From assembly GCF_900112645.1 (NCBI RefSeq), contig NZ_FOMO01000008.1, forward strand, positions 124,001 to 188,000: a stretch of DNA of 64,000 bases. Direction: 5' to 3'. Made by a program: the position numbers and the translations under genes. Source of the stretch: Phytopseudomonas straminea (GTDB lineage: Bacteria; Pseudomonadota; Gammaproteobacteria; Pseudomonadales; Pseudomonadaceae). Shown here one piece after another: positions 1 through 8,326 of the stretch (the stretch's first letter is position 1; each line of letters begins with the position of its first letter). Under the pieces are notes generated by a model. It had not been told where the DNA came from. It did no database searches and saw nothing but the letters and a program-made list of their open reading frames with translations.

Positions 1-125
1 TGGCCTTCGGCGCCGCCTGGCTCGCACCCTGGCTGGCTCGCCCGCTGACCTGGCGGATCATCGATCTGGTGGTCGCGGCCATGATGTTCACCATCGCCTG
101 GCAACTGATCGCCAGCCCGCTGTAA
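1..125 (+). CDS. LysE/RhtB-family exporter, C-terminal fragment
   Basis: Only the last 40 codons are in the window, read in the frame that ends at TAA 123-125. The peptide is hydrophobic, with a tryptophan/arginine loop and then a final membrane segment (RIIDLVVAAMMFTIAWQL) and the end SPL. This resembles the C-terminus of LysE/ArgO amino-acid exporters, where an arginine precedes the last helix. In P. aeruginosa a probable LysE-type transporter lies upstream of sodB, which fits by recall. The substrate cannot be judged from this fragment. The family call rests on a short stretch and on context. Confidence 0.55.
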   Translation, partial: AFGAAWLAPWLARPLTWRIIDLVVAAMMFTIAWQLIASPL

Positions 126-188
126 CGCCCGCATTACCGCGGCCCCAACTGTTATGCTGGGGCCCGCCTGACATGCAACGGAGCAGCC

Positions 189-1028
189 GTGGAAACCAGC
201 GTTTTTGTGATGGTCATTGCCGCCGCGGCTCTGCACGCCGGCTGGAACGCGCTGCTCAAGATCGGTCTGGACCGCTTTCTCACCGCCTCGCTGATTCAGA
301 TCGGCGCCGGCATCGTCGCCCTCATCGCCCTGCCTTTCGTGGCCGTTCCTCATGCAGCCGCCTGGCCATGGATCATCCTCTCGGCGCTGCTGCACATCGG
401 CTACAACCTGTTCCTGAGCCGCGCCTACCAACATGGCGATCTCGGCCAGGTCTATCCGATTTCCCGGGGCAGTTCGCCACTGCTGGTGGCGCTGCTTTCA
501 ATTCTCTTTCTCGGCGAAATATTGCCCGCCGGCCAGTGGCTGGGCCTGAGTGTGCTGGTTGGCGGCATCTGGCTGATGGCGATCCGCGGCGGCCATGGCG
601 CAAGCAGCCGTGGCCTTTTGATCAATGCCCTGCTCACCGCCCTGTTCATCGCCGGCTACACCCTGGCCGACGCCAGCGGTGCCCGCGCCAATGGCGACCC
701 GCTTTCCTATTCAGCATGGCTGTTCGCGGCCAACGGTCTGGTCGCCGCACTGGTGATCATCGCCCAGCGCGGCCCGGCCGTGGTCTCCGCGCTCGGCCCG
801 CACTGGCGCGCCGGCCTGCTCGGCGGCGCCATGTCGATGCTGGCCTATAGCATCGCCATCTGGGCCATGACCCACGCACCTGTGGCGCTGGTTTCGGCAC
901 TGCGCGAAACCAGCGTGGTGTTCGCCCTGCTGATCGGCCGACTGTGGCTCAAGGAAAGCCTGCCACCGCTGCGCGCCATGGCCTGCCTGATCATTCTCGC
1001 CGGCGTAGCGATGATGAAACTGGCCTGA
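189..1028 (+). CDS. EamA/DMT-family inner-membrane transporter
   Basis: A 279-residue protein with about ten hydrophobic segments in two similar halves, as in drug/metabolite exporters of the EamA family. The N-terminal half carries the family-typical arrangement of an early HAGWNALLK segment and a later YPISRGSSPLL segment. The second half ends in a segment containing the RETSVVFALLIG motif, a common EamA signature. The start is GTG at 189, with GGAG at 180-183 giving good spacing; no ATG fits better. It stands between the LysE-type exporter and sodB, both on the same strand. Substrate unknown; export of an amino acid or metabolite is the family expectation. Confidence 0.85.
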   Translation: METSVFVMVIAAAALHAGWNALLKIGLDRFLTASLIQIGAGIVALIALPFVAVPHAAAWPWIILSALLHIGYNLFLSRAYQHGDLGQVYPISRGSSPLLVALLSILFLGEILPAGQWLGLSVLVGGIWLMAIRGGHGASSRGLLINALLTALFIAGYTLADASGARANGDPLSYSAWLFAANGLVAALVIIAQRGPAVVSALGPHWRAGLLGGAMSMLAYSIAIWAMTHAPVALVSALRETSVVFALLIGRLWLKESLPPLRAMACLIILAGVAMMKLA

Positions 1029-1204
1029 AACGCCCCGCAACGGCTCTGGCAAGCTATCCCGCACAGTTGCTGCGTGGTTATGGCGTAGCCCCGGTGCTAT
1101 GATCCTTGCCCTGCGTCGCAAAGGGTATAAACCCGCCGACGCAAGTTTGGCCGCCCGTGATCGGCCTTGCGCTCATCGCAACTGACCTGATTAGGAGAAT
1201 AACC

Positions 1205-1786
1205 ATGGCTTTCGAATTGCCGCCGCTGCCCTACGCACACGATGCTTTGCAGCCGCACATCTCCAAGGAAACGTTGGAGTACCACCACGACAAGCACCAC
1301 AACACCTATGTCGTGAACCTGAACAACCTGGTGCCTGGCACCGAGTTCGAAGGCAAGAGCCTGGAAGAAATCGTCAAGACTTCCTCCGGCGGCATCTTCA
1401 ACAACGCTGCCCAGGTGTGGAACCACACCTTCTACTGGAACTGCCTGAGCCCGAACGGCGGTGGCCAGCCGACCGGCGAACTGGCTGCAGCCATCGACAA
1501 GGCCTTCGGTTCCTTCGACAAGTTCAAGGAAGAGTTCAGCAAAGTCAGCATCGGCACCTTTGGTTCCGGCTGGGGCTGGCTGGTGAAAAAGGCTGACGGT
1601 TCCCTGGCTCTGGCCAGCACCATCGGCGCCGGCTGCCCGCTGACCAGCGGCGACACCCCGCTGCTGACCTGCGACGTCTGGGAACACGCCTACTACATCG
1701 ACTACCGCAACGTACGTCCGAAGTATGTCGAGGCGTTCTGGAACCTGGTCAACTGGGACTTCGTGGCGAAGAACTTCGCTGCCTGA
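1205..1786 (+). CDS. sodB: Iron superoxide dismutase
   Basis: A 193-residue cytoplasmic enzyme that converts superoxide to hydrogen peroxide and oxygen. The metal ligands are visible: His27, His74, Asp157 and His161, the last two within the DVWEHAYY signature. Gln70, in the NNAAQVWNH stretch, is typical of the iron form rather than the manganese form. The ATG at 1205 has a strong TTAGGAGA ribosome site about 6 nt upstream. The open frame extends further 5' but without family similarity. A terminator follows at once, so it is probably monocistronic. The next gene is bifA, the same neighbour as in P. aeruginosa by recall. Confidence 0.97.
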   Translation: MAFELPPLPYAHDALQPHISKETLEYHHDKHHNTYVVNLNNLVPGTEFEGKSLEEIVKTSSGGIFNNAAQVWNHTFYWNCLSPNGGGQPTGELAAAIDKAFGSFDKFKEEFSKVSIGTFGSGWGWLVKKADGSLALASTIGAGCPLTSGDTPLLTCDVWEHAYYIDYRNVRPKYVEAFWNLVNWDFVAKNFAA

Positions 1787-1807
1787 GCCCTGCCTAGGTA
1801 AGTAAAG

Positions 1808-1842
1808 ATGCCCTCCTGATGCGAGTCAGGGGGGCATTTTTG
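1808..1842 (+). terminator. Rho-independent terminator of sodB
   Basis: A GC-rich hairpin (ATGCCCTCCTGA, short loop, TCAGGGGGGCAT) followed by five T residues. It lies 22 nt after the sodB stop codon. Confidence 0.85.
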
Positions 1843-2018
1843 TATCCACCATAAATTCACGGCCGCGACGAGCGGCCTCAAGGCCTGTCGTTTTTTTCCG
1901 AAACAGACCCTGAGTGCGACAAGATTGGGCGTCGCGCACATGCGGCCTTTGACTGGCACCGCGAGTTTGCCAATACTCAACCCAATCCGGCGCCGGTTAT
2001 CGCACAAGGAACTGCCAT

Positions 2019-4082
2019 TTGAAGCTGGAACTCAAGCACAGCTTGTCCGTGAAACTGCTGCGCGTGGTGCTGTTGTCCGCGCTTGCCGTGGGCGTGGTGC
2101 TAAGCCTCGGGCAGATCGTGTTCGACATGTACAAGACCCGTCATTCGATCACCAGTGACGCCCAGCGTATCCTTGGCATGTTCCGCGACCCTTCCACCCA
2201 GGCGGTCTACAGCCTGGATCGCGAGATGGGCATGCAGGTGGTCGAAGGCCTGTTTCGCCACGACTCGGTACGTGAGGCCTCCATCGGCCATCCGGGTGAG
2301 CAGATGCTCGCCGAAAAAAGCCGCCCCCTCGCCGACCTGCCCATGCGCTGGCTGACCGACCCGATTCTCGGTGAAGAACAGCGCTTCAGCACACGCCTGG
2401 TTGGCCGCGAGCCGTACAACGAATATTACGGCGACCTGAATATCACCCTGGACACCGCGTTGTACGGGGAAAGCTTTCTCACCAACTCGGTGATCATCTT
2501 CATCTCCGGCGTGCTGCGCGCACTGGCAATGGGCCTGGTGTTGTATTTGGTCTACTACTGGCTGCTGACCAAACCCCTGGGCCTGATCATCCAGCACCTG
2601 AGCAATATCAACCCGGACCGCCCCAGCGAGACCAAGCTGCCAATGCTTGCCGGCAACGAGCGCAACGAGCTCGGCCTGTGGATCAACACTGCCAACCAGC
2701 TGCTCGCCTCGATAGAACGTAACACCACCCTGCGACGCGAGGCGGAAACCAGCCTGCAGCGCATGTCGCAGTACGATTTCCTCACCAGCCTGCCCAACCG
2801 CCTGCAATTGCAACAGCAACTCGAACAGATCCTCGAAGACTCCGGGCGCATGCAGCGCCGCGTCGCGGTGCTGTGCGTCGGTCTGGATGACTTCAAGGGC
2901 ATCAACGAACAGTTCAGCTACCAGACCGGCGATCAGTTGCTGCTGGCCTTGTCCGACCGCCTGCGCAGCCACAGTGGCCGGCTCGGCGCCCTGGCGCGCC
3001 TGGGCGGCGACCAGTTCGCCCTGGTGCAGGCCGATATCGAGCAACCCTACGAAGCTGCCGAACTGGCGCAGAGCGTGCTCGACGACCTGGAAACGCCCTT
3101 CACCCTCGACGACCATCAGGTGCAACTGCGCGCCACCATCGGCATCACCCTGTTCCCGGAAGATGGCGACAGCCCTGAAAAGCTGCTGCAGAAAGCCGAA
3201 CAGACCATGACCCTGGCCAAGAGCCGCTCGCGCAACCGCTACCAGTTCTACATCGCCAGCGTCGACAGCGAAATGCGCCGCCGCCGCGAGCTGGAAAAGG
3301 ACCTGCGCGACGCCCTGGCTCTGAACCAACTTCACGTGGTCTACCAGCCGCAGATCAGCTACCGCGACCACAGCGTGGTCGGCGTCGAGGCATTGTTGCG
3401 CTGGCAACATCCGCAGCATGGCTTCGTCGGCCCGGACCTGTTCATCCCGCTGGCCGAGCAGAACGGCAGCATCATCCCCATTGGCGAATGGGTACTCGAC
3501 CAGACCTGCCGCCAACTGCGTGAATGGCATGATCAGGGTTATGGAGAGCTGCGCATGGCGGTCAACCTGTCCACCGTGCAGCTGCACCACGCGGAGCTGC
3601 CGCGGGTGATCAACAACCTGATGCAGATGTACCGCCTGCCCGCCCGCAGTCTTGAGCTGGAAGTCACCGAAACCGGCCTGATGGAAGACATCACCACCGC
3701 TGCCCAGCACTTGCTGAGCCTGCGCCGCTCCGGCGCATTGATCGCCATCGACGACTTCGGCACCGGCTACTCCTCACTCAGCTACCTGAAGAGCCTGCCG
3801 CTGGACAAGATCAAGATCGACAAGAGCTTCGTGCAGGATCTGCTCGAAGACGAAGACGACGCCACCATCGTGCGCGCCATCATTCAGCTGGGTAAGAGCC
3901 TGGGCATGCAGGTCATCGCCGAAGGCGTGGAAACCGCCGAGCAGGAGGCCTACATCATCGCTCAGGGCTGCCATGAAGGTCAGGGCTACTACTACAGCCG
4001 GCCGCTGCCTGCACGCGAGCTGACTCAATACCTCAAGCAGTCCAGCCGCTCGCAGCGCCTGATTAACCCCGCCACGCTTTGA
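2019..4082 (+). CDS. bifA: BifA-type c-di-GMP phosphodiesterase (degenerate GGDEF plus EAL)
   Basis: A 687-residue inner-membrane protein that hydrolyses c-di-GMP and so favours swarming over biofilm. There are two membrane helices (residues about 13-35 and 155-182) bracketing a periplasmic domain. Then come a HAMP-like linker, a GGDEF domain whose active motif reads GGDQF (about residue 329), and a full EAL domain (EALLRW near 456, later ETGLME and DDFGTGYSSL). The GGDQF sequence is the known hallmark of BifA, whose GGDEF half is not a cyclase. The start is TTG at 2019 with AAGGA 8 nt before it; no ATG fits. The position next to sodB also matches P. aeruginosa. Confidence 0.93.
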   Translation: MKLELKHSLSVKLLRVVLLSALAVGVVLSLGQIVFDMYKTRHSITSDAQRILGMFRDPSTQAVYSLDREMGMQVVEGLFRHDSVREASIGHPGEQMLAEKSRPLADLPMRWLTDPILGEEQRFSTRLVGREPYNEYYGDLNITLDTALYGESFLTNSVIIFISGVLRALAMGLVLYLVYYWLLTKPLGLIIQHLSNINPDRPSETKLPMLAGNERNELGLWINTANQLLASIERNTTLRREAETSLQRMSQYDFLTSLPNRLQLQQQLEQILEDSGRMQRRVAVLCVGLDDFKGINEQFSYQTGDQLLLALSDRLRSHSGRLGALARLGGDQFALVQADIEQPYEAAELAQSVLDDLETPFTLDDHQVQLRATIGITLFPEDGDSPEKLLQKAEQTMTLAKSRSRNRYQFYIASVDSEMRRRRELEKDLRDALALNQLHVVYQPQISYRDHSVVGVEALLRWQHPQHGFVGPDLFIPLAEQNGSIIPIGEWVLDQTCRQLREWHDQGYGELRMAVNLSTVQLHHAELPRVINNLMQMYRLPARSLELEVTETGLMEDITTAAQHLLSLRRSGALIAIDDFGTGYSSLSYLKSLPLDKIKIDKSFVQDLLEDEDDATIVRAIIQLGKSLGMQVIAEGVETAEQEAYIIAQGCHEGQGYYYSRPLPARELTQYLKQSSRSQRLINPATL

Positions 4083-4130
4083 CAGACCGTTGAAAAACTA
4101 CCTAGCCGCCGGCTTTTTTTAACGGTCTGT
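4082..4130 (+). terminator. Hairpin terminator after bifA
   Basis: A 10-bp inverted repeat (ACAGACCGTT / AACGGTCTGT) encloses a smaller GCC/GGC hairpin and a run of seven T residues. It begins directly at the bifA stop codon. The T run lies inside the outer arms, so the small inner hairpin is the likely functional part. Confidence 0.6.
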
Positions 4131-4145
4131 TCAATCCCCTCTCCC

Positions 4146-4174
4146 ACCCAATCGCGCAAACCTCGCGATTGGGT
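4146..4174. repeat. Perfect 11-bp inverted repeat upstream of the imelysin locus
   Basis: Arms ACCCAATCGCG and CGCGATTGGGT are separated by a 7-nt loop. No T run follows on either strand, so it is not a classical terminator. It lies between the bifA terminator and the Fur-like site; its role is unknown. Confidence 0.6.
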
Positions 4175-4199
4175 GCTGGCACATCGACCCTTTGCTTAA

Positions 4200-4218
4200 A
4201 ATGCAAATCTTTCGCATT
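4200..4218 (+). promoter_or_regulatory. Candidate Fur box of the imelysin locus
   Basis: A 19-bp near-palindrome, AATGCAAATCTTTCGCATT, matching in 7 of 9 half-site positions. It is the size and AT-rich form of Pseudomonas Fur sites and lies 60 nt before the icmP start. Imelysin genes are commonly iron-regulated, which supports the call. No binding score was computed. Confidence 0.5.
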
Positions 4219-4278
4219 ATGTTACAGCTCGCGTGGAGCCCCACGCGCTCCCCCCATTAACACGCAAAGGATTTCGTC

Positions 4279-5616
4279 ATGATTCGTATGCCCCTGGCCT
4301 CTGCCAGCCTGCTGACCATCGCTATCGCCCTGGCGGGTTGCGGCGAAGACAAGGCGCCTGCCAACCAAGCCGCTGCCCCGGCTGCGCAAGCGACCAGCAG
4401 CGCACCTGCAGCAGCCGGCGCCTTCGACGAAGCCGCTGCAAAGGCCGTGGTCAAACATTACGCCGACATCGCCTCGGCCGTGTTCGACGACGCCGCCAGC
4501 ACTGCCAAGAAACTGCAGAGCGCCGTCGATGCCCTGCTCGCCAACCCCAACGATGAAACCCTGAAGGCCGCCCGCCAAGCCTGGCTGACCGCTCGTGTGC
4601 CTTACATGCAGAGCGAAGTGTTCCGCTTCGGCAACACTCTCGTCGACGACTGGGAAGGCCAGGTTAACGCATGGCCCCTTGACGAAGGCCTGATCGACTA
4701 CGTCGATTCCGATTACCAGCACGCCCTGGGCAACCCGGCGGCCAGCGCCAACATCATCGCCCATACTGAGATCCAGGTCGGCGAAGACAAGATCGACGTC
4801 ACCGAAATCACTCCGGATCTGCTGGCCAGCCTCAACGAGCTGGGCGGTTCCGAAGCCAACGTCGCCACCGGCTACCACGCCATCGAATTCTTGCTCTGGG
4901 GCCAGGACCTGCACGGCACCGGCCCAGGCGCTGGCGAGCGTCCGGCTACCGACTATGTAGTGGGTAACGGCGCCACCGGCGGCCACAATGAGCGTCGCCG
5001 CGCCTACCTGAAAGCTGCCACCGATCTGCTGGTCGCCGATCTAGACGAAATGGCTGGTCAGTGGAAAGCCGGCGTGGCCGACAACTACCGCGCCACCCTG
5101 GAAGGCGAATCCGCCGAGAACGGCCTGCGCAAGATGCTGTTCGGCATGGGTAGCCTGTCCCTCGGCGAGCTGGCTGGTGAGCGCATGAAGGTCGCCCTGG
5201 AAGCCAACTCCACCGAAGACGAGCACGACTGCTTCAGCGACAACACCCACAACTCGCATTTCTACAACGGCAAAGGCATTCGTAACGTCTACCTGGGCGA
5301 GTACAAGAAGGTAGACGGCAGCACCCTGACCGGCCCGAGCCTGTCCGAGCTGGTCGCCAAGGCTGACGCCGCCACCGACAGCACCGTGAAGGCCGATCTG
5401 CAAGCCACCGAAGCCAAGCTGCAGGCGCTGGTCGACAGTGCCGAGAAGAACAACGTGCACTTCGACCAGCTGATCGCCGCCGACAACGCCGAAGGCCAGC
5501 AACTGGTGCGCGACGCCATCGCTGCTCTGGTCAAGCAGACTGGTGCCATCGAACAGGCCGCCGCCAAACTGGGTATCAACGACCTGAACCCGGACACCGC
5601 CGATCACGAGTTCTGA
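4279..5616 (+). CDS. icmP: Imelysin-family lipoprotein (IcmP-like)
   Basis: A 445-residue outer-membrane or periplasmic lipoprotein: the signal ends in LAGC with Cys21 as the lipidated residue, followed by an Ala/Pro-rich linker. It belongs to the imelysin (peptidase M75) family. The family GxHxxE motif is present as GYHAIEF, with His200 and Glu203. The P. aeruginosa homologue is described as an insulin-cleaving metalloprotease, but related proteins are iron-handling factors, so the physiological role is uncertain. The ATG at 4279 follows AAAGGA by about 9 nt; ATG 4288 is an alternative. It leads a four-gene locus behind a Fur-like site, and a terminator separates it from the next gene. Confidence 0.88.
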   Translation: MIRMPLASASLLTIAIALAGCGEDKAPANQAAAPAAQATSSAPAAAGAFDEAAAKAVVKHYADIASAVFDDAASTAKKLQSAVDALLANPNDETLKAARQAWLTARVPYMQSEVFRFGNTLVDDWEGQVNAWPLDEGLIDYVDSDYQHALGNPAASANIIAHTEIQVGEDKIDVTEITPDLLASLNELGGSEANVATGYHAIEFLLWGQDLHGTGPGAGERPATDYVVGNGATGGHNERRRAYLKAATDLLVADLDEMAGQWKAGVADNYRATLEGESAENGLRKMLFGMGSLSLGELAGERMKVALEANSTEDEHDCFSDNTHNSHFYNGKGIRNVYLGEYKKVDGSTLTGPSLSELVAKADAATDSTVKADLQATEAKLQALVDSAEKNNVHFDQLIAADNAEGQQLVRDAIAALVKQTGAIEQAAAKLGINDLNPDTADHEF

Positions 5617-5640
5617 TCGACGCGCTGACCGCGTAACGAA

Positions 5641-5674
5641 AAAGCCGGTGTGAGCGTTCGCACCGGCTTTTTTA
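5641..5674 (+). terminator. Rho-independent terminator of icmP
   Basis: Perfect 10-bp arms AAAGCCGGTG / CACCGGCTTT with a 10-nt loop and a T run. It lies 24 nt after the icmP stop. Its presence suggests that the next three genes have their own promoter or are reached by read-through. Confidence 0.88.
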
Positions 5675-5832
5675 TTTGGCCCATGACCGCAGGCGTTACT
5701 TGCACGAATGCTCATGGCGCACGTCGTCTATAGCGGCCTGATGCGCCAGCGATTAAACGCAAATCCATCTTATTTAAAGCGGCGCGGACTGCTAAGATTG
5801 CCGCCCTCGATTTCAGCTCTGCGGATCCATCC

Positions 5833-7251
5833 ATGCCCGCGTCACCCGCTCGCCTGCTGCCATTGCTGTGTTTGGCTCTCGGCCTGAGCGCCTGCGATAA
5901 GTCGCCCACCTTCACCAGCGTCGAACCCGGCGAAGCGCTATCCGGCGGCGCCGCCACCGTCTCGCGTAGCGACCGCGTGGCCTTCTCCCTGCCCTCCGCC
6001 AACCTGGCGCCTGAGCGCCGCCTGGATTTCAGCGTGGGCAACAGCTTCTTCCGCAACCCCTGGGTAATCGCGCCGTCAACCACCACGGCCCGTGACGGCC
6101 TCGGCCCGCTGTTCAACACCAACGCCTGCCAGAACTGCCACGTGCGTGATGGCCGCGGCCATCCGCCCGAGCCGGGCAGCGTCAACGCCGTATCGATGCT
6201 GGTGCGCCTGTCGATTCCGGCCGGCAATGCCGATCGCGCCGCACTCGAGCGCCTTGGCGTGGTGCCCGAGCCTACCTACGGCGGCCAGCTGCAGGACATG
6301 GCCAATCCCGGCGTCGCTCCAGAAGGCAAGGTGCGCGTCGAGTACAGCACCGAACAGGTACGCTTCGCCGACGGGCACACCATCGAACTGCGCAAACCGC
6401 AGCTGAACATCACCCAACTGGGCTATGGGCCTATGCATCCGGATACGCTGTTCTCGGCGCGCGTCGCCCCGCCGATGATCGGCCTGGGGCTGCTCGAAGC
6501 GATTCCCGAAGCGGCGATCCTCGCCAATGCCGACCCGGACGACCGCAACGGCGACGGTATTCGCGGCCAAGCCAATCGGGTGTGGGACGACGCGCGCCAG
6601 GAGACGGTGCTGGGCCGCTTCGGCTGGAAGGCCGGGCAGCCGACGCTCAACCAGCAGAACGCCCACGCCTTCCTGCAGGACATGGGCCTGACCAGCACTC
6701 TCTTGCCCACCGACGGCTGCACCGAGGCGCAGACCACCTGCCGCCAGGCGCCCCACGGCGGCGAGCCTGAGGTCAGCGATAACATCATGAGCATGGTGCT
6801 GTTCTACACCCGCAACCTCGCTGTACCGGCGCGGCGCAAGGTCGGCGATGCCCAGGTGCTGGCCGGCAAGACCCTTTTTCATAGCGCCGGCTGCCAGGGC
6901 TGCCATACGCCCAGCTTCGTCACCGCCGCCGATGCTGCCGAACCGGAGCTGGCGGGTCAGACCATCTACCCCTACACCGACCTGCTGCTGCACGACATGG
7001 GCGACGGCCTGGCCGATGGCCGCAACGAATTTCGCGCCAACGGTCGCCAATGGCGCACCGCGCCGCTGTGGGGCATCGGCCTGACCGAAACGGTCAGCGG
7101 CCACACCCAGTTCCTGCACGACGGCCGCGCCCGCAATCTGCTCGAAGCCATCGCCTGGCACGGCGGCGAAGCCGAAGCGGCCAAGCAGCAGGTGCTGCAA
7201 TTTTCCAGCGAGGAGCGCGCCGCGCTTCTGGCGTTTCTGAACTCACTGTAA
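5833..7251 (+). CDS. Di-heme c-type cytochrome lipoprotein (DUF1111, thiol-oxidoreductase-like)
   Basis: A 472-residue exported lipoprotein (lipobox LSAC, Cys near residue 21). It has two covalent heme sites, CQNCH starting at Cys99 and CQGCH starting at Cys354. This pattern and length fit the DUF1111 di-heme family, annotated as putative peroxidases or thiol oxidoreductases. Its constant partner here is imelysin, so a redox step in periplasmic iron handling is a reasonable inference, by analogy with iron-uptake systems that pair an EfeO-like protein with a heme protein. The downstream imelysin gene starts 10 nt after its stop, so the two are co-translated. No promoter was firmly recognised in 5675-5832. 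Confidence 0.85.
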   Translation: MPASPARLLPLLCLALGLSACDKSPTFTSVEPGEALSGGAATVSRSDRVAFSLPSANLAPERRLDFSVGNSFFRNPWVIAPSTTTARDGLGPLFNTNACQNCHVRDGRGHPPEPGSVNAVSMLVRLSIPAGNADRAALERLGVVPEPTYGGQLQDMANPGVAPEGKVRVEYSTEQVRFADGHTIELRKPQLNITQLGYGPMHPDTLFSARVAPPMIGLGLLEAIPEAAILANADPDDRNGDGIRGQANRVWDDARQETVLGRFGWKAGQPTLNQQNAHAFLQDMGLTSTLLPTDGCTEAQTTCRQAPHGGEPEVSDNIMSMVLFYTRNLAVPARRKVGDAQVLAGKTLFHSAGCQGCHTPSFVTAADAAEPELAGQTIYPYTDLLLHDMGDGLADGRNEFRANGRQWRTAPLWGIGLTETVSGHTQFLHDGRARNLLEAIAWHGGEAEAAKQQVLQFSSEERAALLAFLNSL

Positions 7252-7261
7252 GGAGCCGCGC

Positions 7262-8323
7262 ATGATCCGTTCTCCGCTGACCCTCGCCCTGCTGGGCCTG
7301 ACCCTGGCTGCGTGTTTCCCGGCTGACCCACAGGCCACCACCAGTTCGGCGTTGGCCGAAGGCGTTTTGCTGCCGGCCCACGCCACCTGGAAAGAGGCCG
7401 ACGTCGCCCTGGCCAGCAGCGCCAAGGCGTTCTGCGCAGGCCAGGAAGACCTCGCCCGCGCGCGTCAGGCATTCCTTACCGCGCAAAGCGCGTGGGCCAG
7501 CCTGCAGCCTCTGGCGGTCGGTCCGCTGGCCGAGGGCAACCGCGCCTGGCAGGTACAGTTCTGGCCGGACAAGAAAAACCTCGTGGCGCGCCAGGTCGAA
7601 GCACTGGTCAAGGCCAAGCCACAGCTCGGCGCAGCCGATCTGGAAAAGGCCAGCGTGGTCGTCCAGGGGCTCACCGCTTACGAATACCTGATGTTCGATC
7701 CCGAGATCGATCTCCAGAACGCCGAGCAGAAAACCCGCTACTGCCCACTGCTGGTGGCCATCGGCGAGCATCAGCAGGCGCTGGCAACCAGCGTGCTGGA
7801 GCAGTGGCAAGGCGACAATGGTGCCCTGGCGCTGTTTCGCACCTTCCCCAACGAGCGCTATGCCGAAGCGGGCGAAGCGATCTCCGACATGCTGCGTACC
7901 CAGGTCAGCGCCATCGACGGCCTGAAGAAGAAACTCGGTGCCCCGCTGGGCCGTCAGAGCAAAGGCGTTCCACAGCCCTACCAGGCCGAAGCGTGGCGCA
8001 GCCAGGCCAGCCTGAGCAACCTGGGCGCCACACTGAGCGGCGCCGAGCAGCTCTGGCACGGCGCCAAGAACGACGGCCTGCAGGCCTTGCTGGGCAGCGA
8101 TCAGGACGATCTCAAGAAACGCATCGACGCTGCCTACGCAGAAAGTCGCAAGCAACTGGCCGGCCTGCAGCGCCCGCTCGGCGAGCTACTCGCCGACGAT
8201 GCCGGCCGCCAGAGCCTCAACGCCTTCTACGACAGCCTCAACGTGCTGCACCGCCTGCACGAAGGCGAACTGGCGCGAGCGCTGGGCATCCAGCTGGGCT
8301 TCAACGCCCATGACGGAGACTGA
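7262..8323 (+). CDS. Second imelysin-family lipoprotein, lacking the HxxE histidine
   Basis: A 353-residue lipoprotein (signal ending LAAC). It is shorter than icmP but shares the imelysin pattern of repeated helical segments and a C-terminal QSLNAFYDSLN stretch. At the position of the family GxHxxE motif it reads GLTAYEYLMF, so the glutamate is kept and the histidine is replaced by threonine. That makes peptidase activity unlikely and a binding role more plausible. The ATG at 7262 has AAGGAG overlapping the stop of the di-heme gene. The stop at 8321-8323 is 3 nt before the next ATG, so this is the middle gene of a tight operon. Confidence 0.85.
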   Translation: MIRSPLTLALLGLTLAACFPADPQATTSSALAEGVLLPAHATWKEADVALASSAKAFCAGQEDLARARQAFLTAQSAWASLQPLAVGPLAEGNRAWQVQFWPDKKNLVARQVEALVKAKPQLGAADLEKASVVVQGLTAYEYLMFDPEIDLQNAEQKTRYCPLLVAIGEHQQALATSVLEQWQGDNGALALFRTFPNERYAEAGEAISDMLRTQVSAIDGLKKKLGAPLGRQSKGVPQPYQAEAWRSQASLSNLGATLSGAEQLWHGAKNDGLQALLGSDQDDLKKRIDAAYAESRKQLAGLQRPLGELLADDAGRQSLNAFYDSLNVLHRLHEGELARALGIQLGFNAHDGD

Positions 8324-8326
8324 ACC

